From contig NZ_JAFBID010000007.1 of assembly GCF_016811235.1 (NCBI RefSeq), forward strand, positions 85,496 through 149,495: a stretch of DNA of 64,000 bases, in the 5' to 3' direction. Made by a program: the position numbers and the translations under genes. Source of the DNA: Microvirga arabica (lineage in GTDB: Bacteria > Pseudomonadota > Alphaproteobacteria > Rhizobiales > Beijerinckiaceae). A model generated the notes under the pieces. The model worked only from the letters and a program-made list of their open reading frames with translations. It was not told the DNA's origin and did not search any database. Positions 8,541 through 19,182 of the stretch are shown here, piece after piece; within the stretch, counting starts at the first letter, position 1, and the number at the start of each line of letters is the position of its first letter.

Positions 8541-9314
8541 TTGGCAGACTGGAACGCGGGGCAATACCTGACATTCGAGGACGAGCGGACGCGGCCTGCG
8601 GTCGACCTGATCGGGCGCGTTCCTCTGAAGGAGATCCGCAGCGCCGTCGATCTCGGATGCGGCCCGGGAAACAGCACGGAGCTGATCGTCCATCGCTACC
8701 CGGGCGCAGGCGTGCTCGGGCTCGACAGTTCGCCCGACATGCTGACCAAGGCTCGCGCGCGCCTGCCGGAGGTCACGTTCCAAGAAGCGGACATTGCAAC
8801 CTGGGATCCGGACGAGCGCTACGATCTGATCTTCGCCAACGCCGTCCTGCAATGGCTGCCGGACCATGCGCGCCTGCTTGCAAAACTCGCCGCCTGCCTG
8901 GACGCAGGCGGCTGCCTTGCCGTCCAGATGCCCAACAACCTGGATGAGCCATCGCACAGCCTCATGCGGAAGGTCGCGCAGGAGGGGCCGTGGGCGGAAA
9001 AGCTCAAGGCCGGATCCGTGGCCCGCGTGAAGATCGGGGCGTTCGAGAACTACTATTCATGGCTGCTGCAGGCCGGGTGCTCGGTCGATCTCTGGCAGAC
9101 GGCCTATGTTCATCCCTTGGCGGATGCGCAAGCCATCATCGAGTGGCTCAAGAGCACGGGGCTGAGGCCTTATCTCGATCCTCTCTCCCCAGAGGAGCAA
9201 TCCGCGTTCCTGGATCGATATTACATCGAGATCGAGAAGGCCTACCCGGCCCAGCAGGACGGCAAGGTGCTTCTTCGTTTCCCCCGCCTATTCTTCGTCG
9301 CGCAAAAACAGTGA
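8541..9314 (+). CDS. tam: Trans-aconitate 2-methyltransferase
   Basis: A 257-residue class I SAM-dependent methyltransferase. The Tam hallmark N terminus [19 protein letters not shown] is followed by the SAM-binding motif [12 protein letters not shown] (about residues 36-47), the acidic [10 protein letters not shown] strand and [12 protein letters not shown]. Tam methylates trans-aconitate, a spontaneous by-product that inhibits aconitase. The start is a TTG at 8541; it is chosen because the homologous N terminus begins there and no nearby in-frame ATG fits. A GAGG lies 9 bases upstream. The gene stands alone, followed by the FecR gene 130 bases on. Confidence 0.9.
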   Translation: MADWNAGQYLTFEDERTRPAVDLIGRVPLKEIRSAVDLGCGPGNSTELIVHRYPGAGVLGLDSSPDMLTKARARLPEVTFQEADIATWDPDERYDLIFANAVLQWLPDHARLLAKLAACLDAGGCLAVQMPNNLDEPSHSLMRKVAQEGPWAEKLKAGSVARVKIGAFENYYSWLLQAGCSVDLWQTAYVHPLADAQAIIEWLKSTGLRPYLDPLSPEEQSAFLDRYYIEIEKAYPAQQDGKVLLRFPRLFFVAQKQ

Positions 9315-9444
9315 CGCGCGGTATGAGCGCCGAAGGGTGACATCCGGCACATCGCTGGCTGTCTTGCGTCCTCCATATTATAAGCCATGGTCATCTTTGG
9401 GCCATCGAGAACAGCGGCCTGTTCTTGGGCAGCGGAGAAACATC

Positions 9445-10002
9445 ATGACATGGAGAAGGGCACGCCGGAGGCCAGCTCGACTTGCCGCGTTGCGGCTCGT
9501 GCTCCTGGGCAGTCTCCTTCACCCATTCTCGAGCGAGCCTGCGCTGGCGCAAGGCGTCGGCTGCGTACTCCAGGCGACGACCGCTCCGGCGCGGCAGATC
9601 CTGCGCTGCCGGGACGGCGTGACCATCGAGGCCGAAGCGGGAGCCGTCTACACCCTCGTTGACCGCGATCGGGACGCCCAGCCCGACGCGGTGCACCTGC
9701 AGAGCGGGGCCATCCTCGTCGACGCGCCGGCACGAACCGCACGGCGGGGCTTCCAGGTCATGACCCCGCAGGCCATTGCCGCCGTGCGCGGCACCCAATG
9801 GGCCGTCGATGTCGGCAGCAGCCGAACTTCCGTCCTCGTGGTGACAGGACGGGTGGCGGTACGGCGGGTTTCAGGCAACACGCGGAGCGTCAGCCTTGAG
9901 CCCGGCGAGGGCGTCGACGTGGAGGCCGGCACATCGCCCTTGGTCGTGCGGCGCTGGCCCGCCCCCCGCGCAGCAGCCCTCCTCGCCCGCTTCGGGCGCT
10001 GA
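9445..10002 (+). CDS. FecR-domain exported protein
   Basis: A 185-residue protein with an Arg-rich start and a signal peptide ending near PALAQG (about residue 36). The mature part is a FecR-type beta domain: an ILVDAPARTARRGFQVMTP region, then IAAVRGTQWAVDV and VLVVTGRVAVRRV. The ATG at 9445 has GGAG eight bases upstream; the frame extends 36 codons further up but without signal-peptide sense. FecR-like domains sense or scaffold in the periplasm. The gene is six bases upstream of a CHASE2 adenylate cyclase, so a joint sensory role is likely. Confidence 0.82.
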   Translation: MTWRRARRRPARLAALRLVLLGSLLHPFSSEPALAQGVGCVLQATTAPARQILRCRDGVTIEAEAGAVYTLVDRDRDAQPDAVHLQSGAILVDAPARTARRGFQVMTPQAIAAVRGTQWAVDVGSSRTSVLVVTGRVAVRRVSGNTRSVSLEPGEGVDVEAGTSPLVVRRWPAPRAAALLARFGR

Positions 10003-10008
10003 GCCTCC

Positions 10009-11913
10009 ATGCGCAGGCGGTTTGCCATTCCGCTCATCGCCGCTGCCTTGGCGGCCCTCTGGGGCGCGGGGCTGGCCTTCTGGCATTGGCAGGGCGGTTC
10101 TTCCCTTCTCGACCGGCTGGAAGCGCCCCTGGTCGACCTGCGATTTCTGGTCGAAGGCCCGCGCCCGACACCTGGAGGCATCACGATCCTGGCCATCGAC
10201 GACGAGACCGTGCAGCAGGTCGGCGCCTATCCCCTGCCCCGCACCACGATGGCGCAGCTCGTCTCGAGCGTGGGACGCATGCACCCGAAGGCCGTTGCGC
10301 TCGACATCCTTTTCGTCGATCCAGGTCGTGCAGAGGGTGACCTTGCGCTGGAGAAGGCGCTCAGCGAAACGCGGAGCGTCTTGGCGGCCGCAGGTCTGTT
10401 CGAGCGCAACGCGCAGCAGGCTCTCGATCCTCTCCCAATCGCGTCCGATGATCTTCCGACAGCCCAGAAACTTCTCCTGCCGATCAAGAGTCTGGCCAGC
10501 GTTTCAGCGCTTGGTGTCGTCAACATCGCTACGGACCCATCCGGTGTGCCCCGGCACATCCCTCTTCTAGTCCGCTCTGACTCTCAGATCATTCCGTCAT
10601 TCCCGCTGCGCACCGTCTCTGTTGCAACGGGTCGAGATCCGGTTCTCCGAGCAGACGAAGTCGCCATCGGCGATGTGGCGACGAGCACAGACGGCGGGTA
10701 TGCGCTAGCCCTCCGCTTCTACGGACCGGCCGGCACCATTCTCACCGTCAGCGCCAACGAAGTCTTGAGCGGACGGGCCGATGAGGATGTGTTTCGAGAC
10801 CGGATCGTCGTGATCGGCGCAACGGTCACGGGCGGCGGCGATGCCTTTCCGACGCCCTTCGATCCCGTGCTGCCGGGGGTCGAGGTTCTGGCAACCGCCA
10901 TGGCGCATCTCATGGCGGGTGACGGGTTGGTGCGCGACACCCGTGTGCGCCTCGTCGATGGAGCCATGGCCATCCTGCTGCCGGTTCTGCTCGTCCTGCT
11001 CCTCGCCTGGCATCGCGGCATGTGGGGATTTGCCATTATCGTCGTGGTCACGGCCGCATGGATCGGTCTCACCTTCGCGGCCTTCACGCGAGGCATCTGG
11101 CTCAGCGCCACCCTTCCCCTGCTGGCGGCCCTGCCTCCTGCGCTGCTGTTCGGCGCGGCGGAACTCTGGCTCGACCGGGGCCGCGCAGACAGGCTCAGCC
11201 TGCAGAGCCGGACCCTGCGTCGCTTCCAGCCTCCGAGCCTTGCCAAGCGGCTTGCCGAGGATCCTGCTTTCCTCTTGAAGCCAGTGCGTCAGAAGGCAGC
11301 CGTGATCTTCATCGACCTATCGGGCTTTACCGGCCTGAGCGAGCTTCTGCCGCTCGATGAGACCCGCGAGATGCTGCGCGGATTCCATGCTCTCGTCGAC
11401 CGGGAGGCCGTGCGCCACCAGGGCATCGTTGCCAGCTTCATGGGCGACGGTGCCATGATCCTGTTCGGGCTGCCGGACTCCTCGCCCGAGGACGCCTGCC
11501 GGGCCGTGGAAGCCTGCGTGGGCCTGTGCCTGCGGACGGAAGCCTGGATGGCGGACTTGCCAGATGCAATTGCGGCCCGGATCGGCTTCAAGATCGGCGC
11601 CCATTACGGAGAGATCATCGCCTCCCGGCTCGGCGGCGACAGCCACCAGCACATTACGGCGATCGGCGACACGGTCAATGTGGCGAGTCGGTTGATGGAG
11701 GTCGCCGCCTCGCACGATGCCGATGTGGCCCTGAGCGACGATCTCCACCGCGCGGCAGGCGACGCCTGCTCGATCTTCCAATCCGGCGTCCTGGAAGGAA
11801 CCTTCCCGACGGCGATCCGTGGCCGGGCCGGTTCGATTCCGATATGGCTCTGGCGAAGGAACCGCAGCCTCGTGCATTCGGGCTCCGGCGGCGTTCGCCG
11901 AAGCCCCTCCTGA
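10009..11913 (+). CDS. CHASE2-domain class III adenylate/guanylate cyclase
   Basis: A 634-residue membrane sensor cyclase. One N-terminal helix (residues 7-25), a periplasmic CHASE2 domain to about 315, three helices at about 320-395, then a cytosolic catalytic domain. The cyclase domain has both metal-binding aspartates, Asp436 in FIDLSGF and Asp480 in MGDGAM, and the transition-state motif GDTVNVASRLMEVA, so it should be active. The product is probably cAMP; cGMP cannot be excluded by eye. It is six bases downstream of the FecR gene. A cyclic-nucleotide-binding protein is encoded at 23490-25241. Confidence 0.9.
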   Translation: MRRRFAIPLIAAALAALWGAGLAFWHWQGGSSLLDRLEAPLVDLRFLVEGPRPTPGGITILAIDDETVQQVGAYPLPRTTMAQLVSSVGRMHPKAVALDILFVDPGRAEGDLALEKALSETRSVLAAAGLFERNAQQALDPLPIASDDLPTAQKLLLPIKSLASVSALGVVNIATDPSGVPRHIPLLVRSDSQIIPSFPLRTVSVATGRDPVLRADEVAIGDVATSTDGGYALALRFYGPAGTILTVSANEVLSGRADEDVFRDRIVVIGATVTGGGDAFPTPFDPVLPGVEVLATAMAHLMAGDGLVRDTRVRLVDGAMAILLPVLLVLLLAWHRGMWGFAIIVVVTAAWIGLTFAAFTRGIWLSATLPLLAALPPALLFGAAELWLDRGRADRLSLQSRTLRRFQPPSLAKRLAEDPAFLLKPVRQKAAVIFIDLSGFTGLSELLPLDETREMLRGFHALVDREAVRHQGIVASFMGDGAMILFGLPDSSPEDACRAVEACVGLCLRTEAWMADLPDAIAARIGFKIGAHYGEIIASRLGGDSHQHITAIGDTVNVASRLMEVAASHDADVALSDDLHRAAGDACSIFQSGVLEGTFPTAIRGRAGSIPIWLWRRNRSLVHSGSGGVRRSPS

Positions 11914-11932
11914 TCAGGGTCATGCTGCCGGT

Positions 11933-13812
11933 TCAGAGCTGTTCGGGAGCCGGCATGCCCGTTCCGAACCAGTTCTTCTGCATGAGCAACTTGGCTTCCT
12001 CAACCGTTGTCTGATCGCCCTGCGCCTCGGCGGCACGAAGCAAACCGGCGGCAGCCCAGCCATTGTTCGGCGAGCGCTGCAGCGCTTCGCGGAAAGCCTT
12101 TACTGCCTCTGCAGGCTTGCCCTCCGCCATCAAAGCCGCCCCGAGGGATTGATGCACCGGGTAGTACCAGTAAGGCGGCTCCATGTAAGGCAGTCCGTCT
12201 TGGATTGTCGCAGCTTCAGCAAACAATACGGCCGCCTGTGCATGTTCGCCGGCATTCTGCGCGATCCTTGCCTCGATCTCATGCACCGCAATCGAGAGCA
12301 CGTCCGGTCCCGGCACGCCGGCATCGGGCAGAGCCATGATCTCAGGCCGCTTTGCCAACGCGTCTATGGCGCCAGCCTCCAGGCGGGCCTCATCGGCTCG
12401 CCCGAGACGGGCCAGGGCAATACCGCGTGCGTAATGCCATGCGGCTTTGACATACGGAAAATCACCATCCGGTGCAGGCAGAGCCAAAACATCCTCAGGC
12501 TTCGAGAATACCGCATGGACATTGTAGGGCGCTGCCGTGATCGGCTGCGTCCACGGCACCTCGCGCTGAGCGCGCTCAGAGACGATTCCTGAAAGCTTAC
12601 GTGCCGCCTCCACGGCTGTGCCACCATCGCCGCCGGTGAGCGCCGAGACCATCAGGAAGTGAACGTTATGCGCGTAATAGGCCTCGGAATAGAGAAGGCT
12701 CGCGCCTCCCTGCTCCATGATCGCCTCATCGGCCGCAGCCGCACGCACATTGGCGTCGAGGCTGTCGCGCCAGCGCCCAAGGCGATACCAGATATGGCTC
12801 GGCATGTGCACCAGATGCCCCGCGCCGGGCATCAGGTTTTCCAGACGAGCCGCATGCGGGGCGGCCCGCTCCGGGCGATCCGACGCCTCGACGGTGTGGA
12901 TGTAGAGAGGACGGCGCCGGGATGATCGGGATTGGCTGCAATCGAACTGGACGACGCCGTTCCGAGCACACCTTCGAGCAGGGCAACGATCTTGTCCGTC
13001 TTCCCCTTCGGCGTCCTGCCGCCATCGGCCCAGTAGTCCCACGGCGTGAGATTCATCAGTGCGTCGGCGGTAAGAACCGCCACATGTGGATCGGTGGGGA
13101 ATCGCGCCTGCACCGCCTCCATGGCATCGGCATATGCCTGATCCAGAGTCTTGCGGTCGGCCATGGGATCGGGCGAGTGCCTCTTGGAGAGAGCCTCCAC
13201 CAAGGCAACCTGCATGTCTCCTTGGGCAGGAGCAAGGCCTCGCGCCTTCGCCAGCACGACGAGCGCGCGCGCATTCGCGTCCGCATCCATCGGATAGTTG
13301 ATATGCGGACCGAGCACCCAGGCCTCGCCCCACAGGCACATGGCGCAATCAGGGTCGAGCTCCTGCGCTGCGCGGAAGGCCCGCGCCGCCTCCGCATGAT
13401 TGAAGCCCCAGCCCAGCCGATAGCCCTGGTTGAAATAGGCCTGAGCCTCTCCGTTCGAATCCTTGGTCACCGACCAAGCGAGCGTGCCGAGATTGTCGCG
13501 CAGCGGAGGCTTGGCGTCGGATGTGGGAGCAGCGGCGCCGCGCGGCAAATCGCGGCCGTAAGCGCCGAGTTCCGTGCGCTTCGGCTGCACATCCTTGGCT
13601 TGCGGCTGCAGCTGCGCAACCGACATATGATGCCCGGAACCGTGATGGTTCGGCTTCTGCAGGGCATGCAGCATGCGGACCCGCGGAGAGTCATGATTGC
13701 CGAGTGGACAGGCATTGGCAGCGCTTCCCGCAACCAGAGCCAGAGCGGCTGTTGCGGCGAGCAGAGCGGATCGTGAGGAACGGCAACGATGGTGAGCGTT
13801 GAAGGTCGTCAT
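11933..13812 (-). pseudogene. TPR-repeat exported protein, broken by one frameshift near 12902-12915
   Basis: Two overlapping reading frames together encode one protein of about 625 residues. The N-terminal frame (13812 to about 12912) has a signal peptide, then FNQGYRLGWGFNHAEAARAF and CAMCLWGEAWVLGPHINYPM. The C-terminal frame (about 12908 to 11933) continues with LYIHTVEASDRPERAAPHA, MPGAGHLVHMPSHI and TPR-like repeats. At the join the first frame reads NPDHPGAV and then turns to nonsense, while the second picks up at LYIHTVE; one missing base in a codon between them restores the frame. Either a recent null mutation or an assembly error. The start has GGAGGAGG upstream. It probably acts in the periplasm; its function is unknown. 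Confidence 0.8.
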
Positions 13813-14046
13813 GAACAGATCCTCCTCCCTTGGAGCGAGCAGGAGGATAGTGGCGAATGGTCATGGCGTCGGTGCTCAGTGGCACACGAGCATCGTACAA
13901 ACTTGTGCCGAGCTATACCTTTATTGGAAGAACCATTGTTACAGGTGAGGGATCAAGTGCGCTTAAGACACATGGTGGCTTTGCAAGCGATTTTTGACAG
14001 GGGATCCGTGTCCCCCGCCCGCAGGGTCGCAGATGAATGGCGTTGC

Positions 14047-14229
14047 TCAGGCGCTGTGCTGCTCGACTGAGTGCGTCATGCGATCGGAGCGCCTTCTCTG
14101 GCGCCTCAGGCGCTTCATCAACGCGATGGACGCGACGAGCGTCCGTTCGAGATCAGCCAGAACGTTGTTCGTGTCCGGCGCGAGCGAGTGGTTCTTTCGT
14201 TCCAGTTTCATCAGCAGCTTGTTCCGCAT
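14047..14229 (-). CDS. Possible 60-residue basic protein of unknown function
   Basis: A short frame beginning MRNKLLMKLERKNHSLAPD, with an amphipathic middle (VLADLERTLVASIALMKRL) and a run of arginines. An AAGGGA lies just upstream of this ATG, rather close. The frame continues upstream to 14316 with a less protein-like extension. No family is recognised. It could be a chance frame. Confidence 0.3.
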   Translation of the reverse strand: MRNKLLMKLERKNHSLAPDTNNVLADLERTLVASIALMKRLRRQRRRSDRMTHSVEQHSA

Positions 14230-14381
14230 TTCCCTTGTACTGCAAGCACGCGTTGCCGGTGCCTGTAAGGGAAGAAAAGCGTTGCAGTGCGGCTGCAATG
14301 TGGCATGCCTCCACAATCAAACTATCGCAACGATATAGCCGCCGCGCGATGCAATGAACATTCTGCGGTTCACAAATGAAA

Positions 14382-14408
14382 GCCGCCAGGATCCGAGATC
14401 CTGACGGC
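14382..14408 (-). terminator. Intrinsic terminator of hmgA
   Basis: On the minus strand, GCCGTCAGGATC pairs with GATCCTGGCGGC around a TCG loop, with one mismatch, and is followed by TTTCATTTG. It lies 21 bases after the hmgA stop. Confidence 0.75.
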
Positions 14409-14429
14409 TGCCACGGAGTATTTCTTCGG

Positions 14430-15785
14430 TCAGCGCTGGTTCGGATTGAAGTGCTTCTTCAGCTTGTGGCCGTAGGAAGCATAGTCCTTCTGCAGGGACT
14501 CGGTCTCGGCTGCAAACGCCGTCACCTTCTGTGGGAAGCGCGTCTCGAACATGAAGGCCAACGTTCCTTCGAGCTTATGCGGTTTCAACTCCACATTGCT
14601 CGCCTTCTCGAATGCATCCATGTCGGGCCCGTGAGGCAGCATGGTGTTGTGCAGCGACATGCCGCCCGGCACGAAGCCGCCGCCGGTCTTGGCATCGTAA
14701 ACGCCATAGATCAGGCCCATGAATTCGCTCATCACGTTCATGTGGTACCACGGCGGCCGGAAGGTGTTCTCCGCCACCAGCCAGCGCTCGGGGAAGATCA
14801 CGAAATCGATGTTGGCGGTGCCGGGCGTCTCCGACGGCGAGGTCAGCACGGTGAAGATCGATGGGTCGGCGTGATCGTAGAGGATCGGCCCCACCGGCGA
14901 GTAGCGACGCAGGTCGTACTTGTAAGGCGCGTAGTTGCCGTGCCAGGCCACCACGTCGAGGGGTGAGTGATCCATGTCCGCCACCCAGAGCGTGCCGCCC
15001 CATTTCACGTACATCTTAGACGGCGCATCCCGGTCCTCGTAGGCTGCGACAGGCGTGAGGAAGTCGCGCGGATTGGCGAGACAGTTGGCTCCGATGGGCC
15101 CGCGCTCCGGCAGGGTGAAGGCGCCGCCGTAGTTCTCGCACATGTAGCCGCGTGCCGGACCATTCGTGAGCTCCACGCGGATCTTCACGCCGCGCGGAAT
15201 CACCGCGATCTCGCCCGGCTCGATATCGATGATGCCGAACTCGGTCCAGAGGCGAAGCGAACCCTGCTGCGGCACGAAGAGAAGTTCGCCGTCGGCATTG
15301 TAGAAGTATTCATCCGTCATCGAGCGCGTGATGAGATAGACATGCGCGCCCATGCCGGCCTGTGAGCCCGCATCGCCCGCCGTGGTGATGGTGCGGATGC
15401 CCTCCAGGAACGAGACGGGCTCAGCCGGTATCGGAATCGGATCCCAGCGCATGGGCGCGATGGGCACTTCCACCTCGGCGGCAGGCGCCGTGCGCCACAG
15501 GCCGATATCGGCCTTCCGGAACTGGCCCCAATGGGAGACGGTCGGGCGGATGCGGTAGAGCCAGGTGCGCTCGTTCGTGGTGCGCGGCGCCGTGAAAGGT
15601 GAGCCGGAGAGCTGCTCGGCATAAAGCCCGTAGGCGCACTTCTGCGGCGAGTTGCGCCCGATGGGCAAGGCGCCGGGCAGTGCCTCGGTCTCGAAGCCGT
15701 TGCCGAAGCCGGACATGTAGCCGGGCTGGATGGCGCTCTCAATCCGCTCGGAAACCTGAGACAGGGGCGGGTTCTGGACATTCAT
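14430..15785 (-). CDS. hmgA: Homogentisate 1,2-dioxygenase
   Basis: A 451-residue cupin-type non-haem iron dioxygenase that opens the homogentisate ring to maleylacetoacetate in tyrosine/phenylalanine catabolism. The family opening [19 protein letters not shown] is near residue 25. The iron-site region is intact: [16 protein letters not shown] supplies His and Glu, and [13 protein letters not shown] supplies the later His. Start: ATG at 15785, because a GGAGG sits six bases upstream; an in-frame codon at 15800 has no such site. It is transcribed away from a MarR-type gene across a 59-bp spacer with a palindrome. The other hmg-pathway genes are not in the window. Confidence 0.96.
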   Translation of the reverse strand: MNVQNPPLSQVSERIESAIQPGYMSGFGNGFETEALPGALPIGRNSPQKCAYGLYAEQLSGSPFTAPRTTNERTWLYRIRPTVSHWGQFRKADIGLWRTAPAAEVEVPIAPMRWDPIPIPAEPVSFLEGIRTITTAGDAGSQAGMGAHVYLITRSMTDEYFYNADGELLFVPQQGSLRLWTEFGIIDIEPGEIAVIPRGVKIRVELTNGPARGYMCENYGGAFTLPERGPIGANCLANPRDFLTPVAAYEDRDAPSKMYVKWGGTLWVADMDHSPLDVVAWHGNYAPYKYDLRRYSPVGPILYDHADPSIFTVLTSPSETPGTANIDFVIFPERWLVAENTFRPPWYHMNVMSEFMGLIYGVYDAKTGGGFVPGGMSLHNTMLPHGPDMDAFEKASNVELKPHKLEGTLAFMFETRFPQKVTAFAAETESLQKDYASYGHKLKKHFNPNQR

Positions 15786-15801
15786 GGGCGTAACCTCCAC
15801 A

Positions 15802-15838
15802 GTTGGTCACAAATGTAACTATCCATTTTGTAACCAAC
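15802..15838. promoter_or_regulatory. Operator-like inverted repeat between hmgA and the MarR gene
   Basis: Arms GTTGGTCACAAATG (15802-15815) and CATTTTGTAACCAAC (15824-15838) are near-perfect inverted copies around 8 bases. The site lies between the two divergent starts (15785 and 15845), as expected for a MarR dimer controlling both genes. Confidence 0.65.
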
Positions 15839-15844
15839 AACCCG

Positions 15845-16303
15845 ATGGCCAAACTCCAGCTCGAGCAGTTCCTGCCCTATCGGCTGAATCGGATCGCAGC
15901 CGCAGTCTCCCAGGATTTCCGCTCCGTCTACGGCCCGCACCACGACCTGACGATCCCGGAATGGCGGGTGCTGGCCACGCTGGGGCAGTTCGAGGCGATG
16001 AGCGCCAAGGCGATCGGCCGACACTCGGCCATGCACAAGACCAAGGTCAGTCGAGCCGTGCGGGCGCTGGAGGAACGGCGCTGGCTCAGGCGACGCCCGA
16101 GCCAGGAGGACCGGCGCGAGGAAATCCTGACGCTCACAACATTAGGCCAGAAGGCTTACCTGGAGATCGTGCCGAAGGCTCTTGCCTTCGAGCGCCGCCT
16201 GCTTGAGCAGCTTGGACCAGAGTCTGAGCCCCTTCTGGAGACCCTGGGGCGCCTCGAGATCATCGTTAAGGTCGCGACACGTGCCGGGGACGATGAAACC
16301 TGA
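15845..16303 (+). CDS. MarR-family transcriptional regulator, probable regulator of hmgA
   Basis: A 152-residue winged-helix regulator. The helix-turn-helix and wing cover about residues 36-95: LTIPEWRVLATLGQ, AKAIGRHSAMHKTKVSRAVR and RRPSQEDRREEILTLT are all MarR-typical. The ATG at 15845 is chosen; an upstream TTG at 15803 would place the palindromic operator inside the gene. MarR proteins usually repress adjacent divergent genes and release DNA on binding an aromatic ligand, so homogentisate or a related acid is a plausible inducer (inference). Monocistronic. Confidence 0.85.
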   Translation: MAKLQLEQFLPYRLNRIAAAVSQDFRSVYGPHHDLTIPEWRVLATLGQFEAMSAKAIGRHSAMHKTKVSRAVRALEERRWLRRRPSQEDRREEILTLTTLGQKAYLEIVPKALAFERRLLEQLGPESEPLLETLGRLEIIVKVATRAGDDET

Positions 16304-16498
16304 CGTCTCGCCTCGCGGTCAGACCGTAGGACTATGGGTGCACCTAGCGTTCCGAACTAAGACACCTTGCCTATCGCGCCGGCGACCAACATGGGCGCAG
16401 CTCCACCACTTTAGCGGTATAGAGAACCCATTCGGGCTGTGCCCGGTTGAATTCAGAGCCTTGGACCACATGACCCGAATGAGGATGGAGCGTGTGTC

Positions 16499-16882
16499 AT
16501 GGCCGGAGCAAGGGTTGGCGTGAAGGTCTCCGACGACCGTCAGACGGTGACGATCGAGATCGGCTCCACGGCAGGACCGTCTCACCCGGTCGGACTTGAC
16601 CTCGATCAGCTTACGAAGGTGATTCAACTGCTGGGCCAAGCAAGGTCCCGCATGGTCGAGGGCTCACAGAAGCTTCCGCTCGACGGGAAGACGGTGGAAA
16701 CCGTGATCGAGCCGCCCTGGTATGTACAGGTCGCAAGCATCGACGGCTCGCTGCTCGCATTCGATCATCCGTCTTATGGCCCCCTCGCCTTCGCAATCCC
16801 AAGGGATGATGTCGTCAGGATCGTGCGGATCCTGAACGAACATCTCGCACTGCCAGCCGGTCATAAGGACAAGCCGAGCTAG
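16499..16882 (+). CDS. Conserved hypothetical protein, 127 residues
   Basis: No family recognised. The protein is soluble with mixed alpha/beta character: an N-terminal part (VGVKVSDDRQTVTIEIGST), a helix LDQLTKVIQLLGQARSRM, and a strand-rich second half (WYVQVASIDGSLLAFDHPSY, LAFAIPRDDVVRIVRILNEH). Base composition matches its neighbours and the frame is well filled. The ATG at 16499 is preceded by GGAG at about 16485-16488, slightly distant. It stands alone between the MarR gene and tRNA-Lys; nothing in the context points to a function. Confidence 0.6.
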   Translation: MAGARVGVKVSDDRQTVTIEIGSTAGPSHPVGLDLDQLTKVIQLLGQARSRMVEGSQKLPLDGKTVETVIEPPWYVQVASIDGSLLAFDHPSYGPLAFAIPRDDVVRIVRILNEHLALPAGHKDKPS

Positions 16883-17013
16883 GCTCTTCGAGAGCTTACT
16901 TTGCAAGACGTGCAGGAATTCCCCTATTCAGGGAAACTTTCAGCTTTGAAGCCGCAACACAGCCGATGATGCCAGCGATCAGCCGCTAATTGTGTGGATC
17001 TGTTTGCGGTAAA

Positions 17014-17089
<76 letters not shown>

Positions 17090-17136
17090 GTCGCCGAAGC
17101 GAATTCAGCGGCGCATGTCCGCTGAAGAGGCCGTGC

Positions 17137-17164
17137 GTGTAACAAACCGTGTGGGGCCTGTCTA
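17137..17164 (-). promoter_or_regulatory. Possible promoter of tRNA-Lys
   Basis: On the minus strand TAGACA (17164-17159) and TTACAC (17142-17137) are spaced by 16 bases, resembling an alphaproteobacterial sigma-70 promoter, about 47 bases upstream of the mature tRNA 5' end. Called by eye only. Confidence 0.3.
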
Positions 17165-17293
17165 GCCCCTGCAAGCGAGGTTTTCGGCTCAAGGGCGGAT
17201 TTTTCCAAGAGCCTGCCCCGCAGAGCAGATTTGTCATGCTATCCGGCCTCAACCCGATACGCCTGTCAATATCGCGCGACGGGGCGAGCCGCC

Positions 17294-17317
17294 CGAACCC
17301 TCAAGCTTGAGGGTTCG
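17294..17317. repeat. 24-bp perfect palindrome without a loop
   Basis: The half-site CGAACCCTCAAG is followed immediately by its exact reverse complement, centred on AAGCTT between 17305 and 17306. It lies in the 285-bp gene-free stretch between tRNA-Lys and the leuA end, where I see nothing else apart from a weak terminator for leuA. No protein is encoded here. Confidence 0.7.
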
Positions 17318-17348
17318 ATGCCTTATGCTAACCCAATCAAGGCAAAGA

Positions 17349-17361
17349 CCCGCAGAGCGGG
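17349..17361 (-). terminator. Weak hairpin downstream of leuA
   Basis: CCCGC and GCGGG arms around a 3-base loop, followed on the minus strand by a short TCTTTG. It lies 13 bases beyond the leuA stop. Short stem, so only a tentative terminator. Confidence 0.4.
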
Positions 17362-17374
17362 CCCTTCCCGTCCA

Positions 17375-18937
<1,563 letters not shown>

Positions 18938-18958
18938 CAGTTTAGTCCTTCTTGGGAG

Positions 18959-19039
18959 GAGCCTTAGGGCTCAAGGTTGTTCCTGCTTGTCCAGAACCCC
19001 TGAGAGCCCAGGCGGCGACGCCCAGCCGACCCTCAGGGG
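18959..19039 (-). promoter_or_regulatory. leuA attenuator region (mutually exclusive hairpins)
   Basis: Reading 5' to 3' on the minus strand: segment 1 CCCCTGAG (19039-19032) can pair with CTCAGGGG (19004-18997). The overlapping segment GGGCTC (19009-19004) can instead pair with GAGCCC (18972-18967), helped by GGTTC/GAAC. GAGCC (18972-18968) can also pair with GGCTC (18963-18959). A ribosome stalled on the leader Leu codons would cover segment 1 and favour the second pairing. This is the classical 1:2, 2:3, 3:4 logic. The last hairpin lacks a T run, so its exact output is unclear. Confidence 0.65.
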
Positions 19040-19128
19040 CAGCTAAGGAGAAGGAGGCCAAGAAGGCGCGCGCGAGCGGCCGCAGAAGCGGTGCCGTTCA
19101 TCCTTGCGCTGGGGGAGCCGATGATCAT
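19033..19128 (-). CDS. leuL: Leucine-rich leader peptide of leuA
   Basis: A short frame ending in ARLLGLLLLSCP then TGA at 19035-19033. Six of seven consecutive codons at 19065-19045 are leucine (CTT CTT GGC CTC CTT CTC CTT). The start is either the ATG at 19128 (31 residues, GGAGG 12 bases upstream) or the ATG at 19101 (22 residues). The peptide itself is probably not functional; its translation speed senses charged tRNA-Leu and controls the downstream hairpins and leuA. Leader peptides of this kind are known upstream of leuA in proteobacteria. Confidence 0.8.
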   Translation of the reverse strand: MIIGSPSARMNGTASAAARARLLGLLLLSCP

Positions 19129-19182
19129 CGCTGCCCAAATCCTCCATGGCCGCGGGCTTTGAGCCGCGAACAACGGGGTCGT

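Larger units (their letters stand above)
13813..14429. other. Intergenic region between the TPR gene and hmgA
   Basis: Apart from one doubtful small frame (14047-14229, minus) and the hmgA terminator at 14382-14408, I see no gene. Plus-strand frames in 13789-14357 look like chance openings with arginine- and serine-rich translations. A weak hairpin, GGGGA/TCCCC, lies near 14000-14015. Confidence 0.5.

Noticed and set aside
13994..14338. Plus-strand frame of 114 codons in the gap before hmgA
   Set aside because: Composition is Arg/Ser-rich, no ribosome site, and it shares the region with other equally poor frames.
17300..17340. Possible tRNA fragment (GGGTTCGATGCC) that would mark an integration site
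   Set aside because: Only the T-loop-like portion is present; no acceptor or anticodon arm can be folded, and no integrase is nearby.
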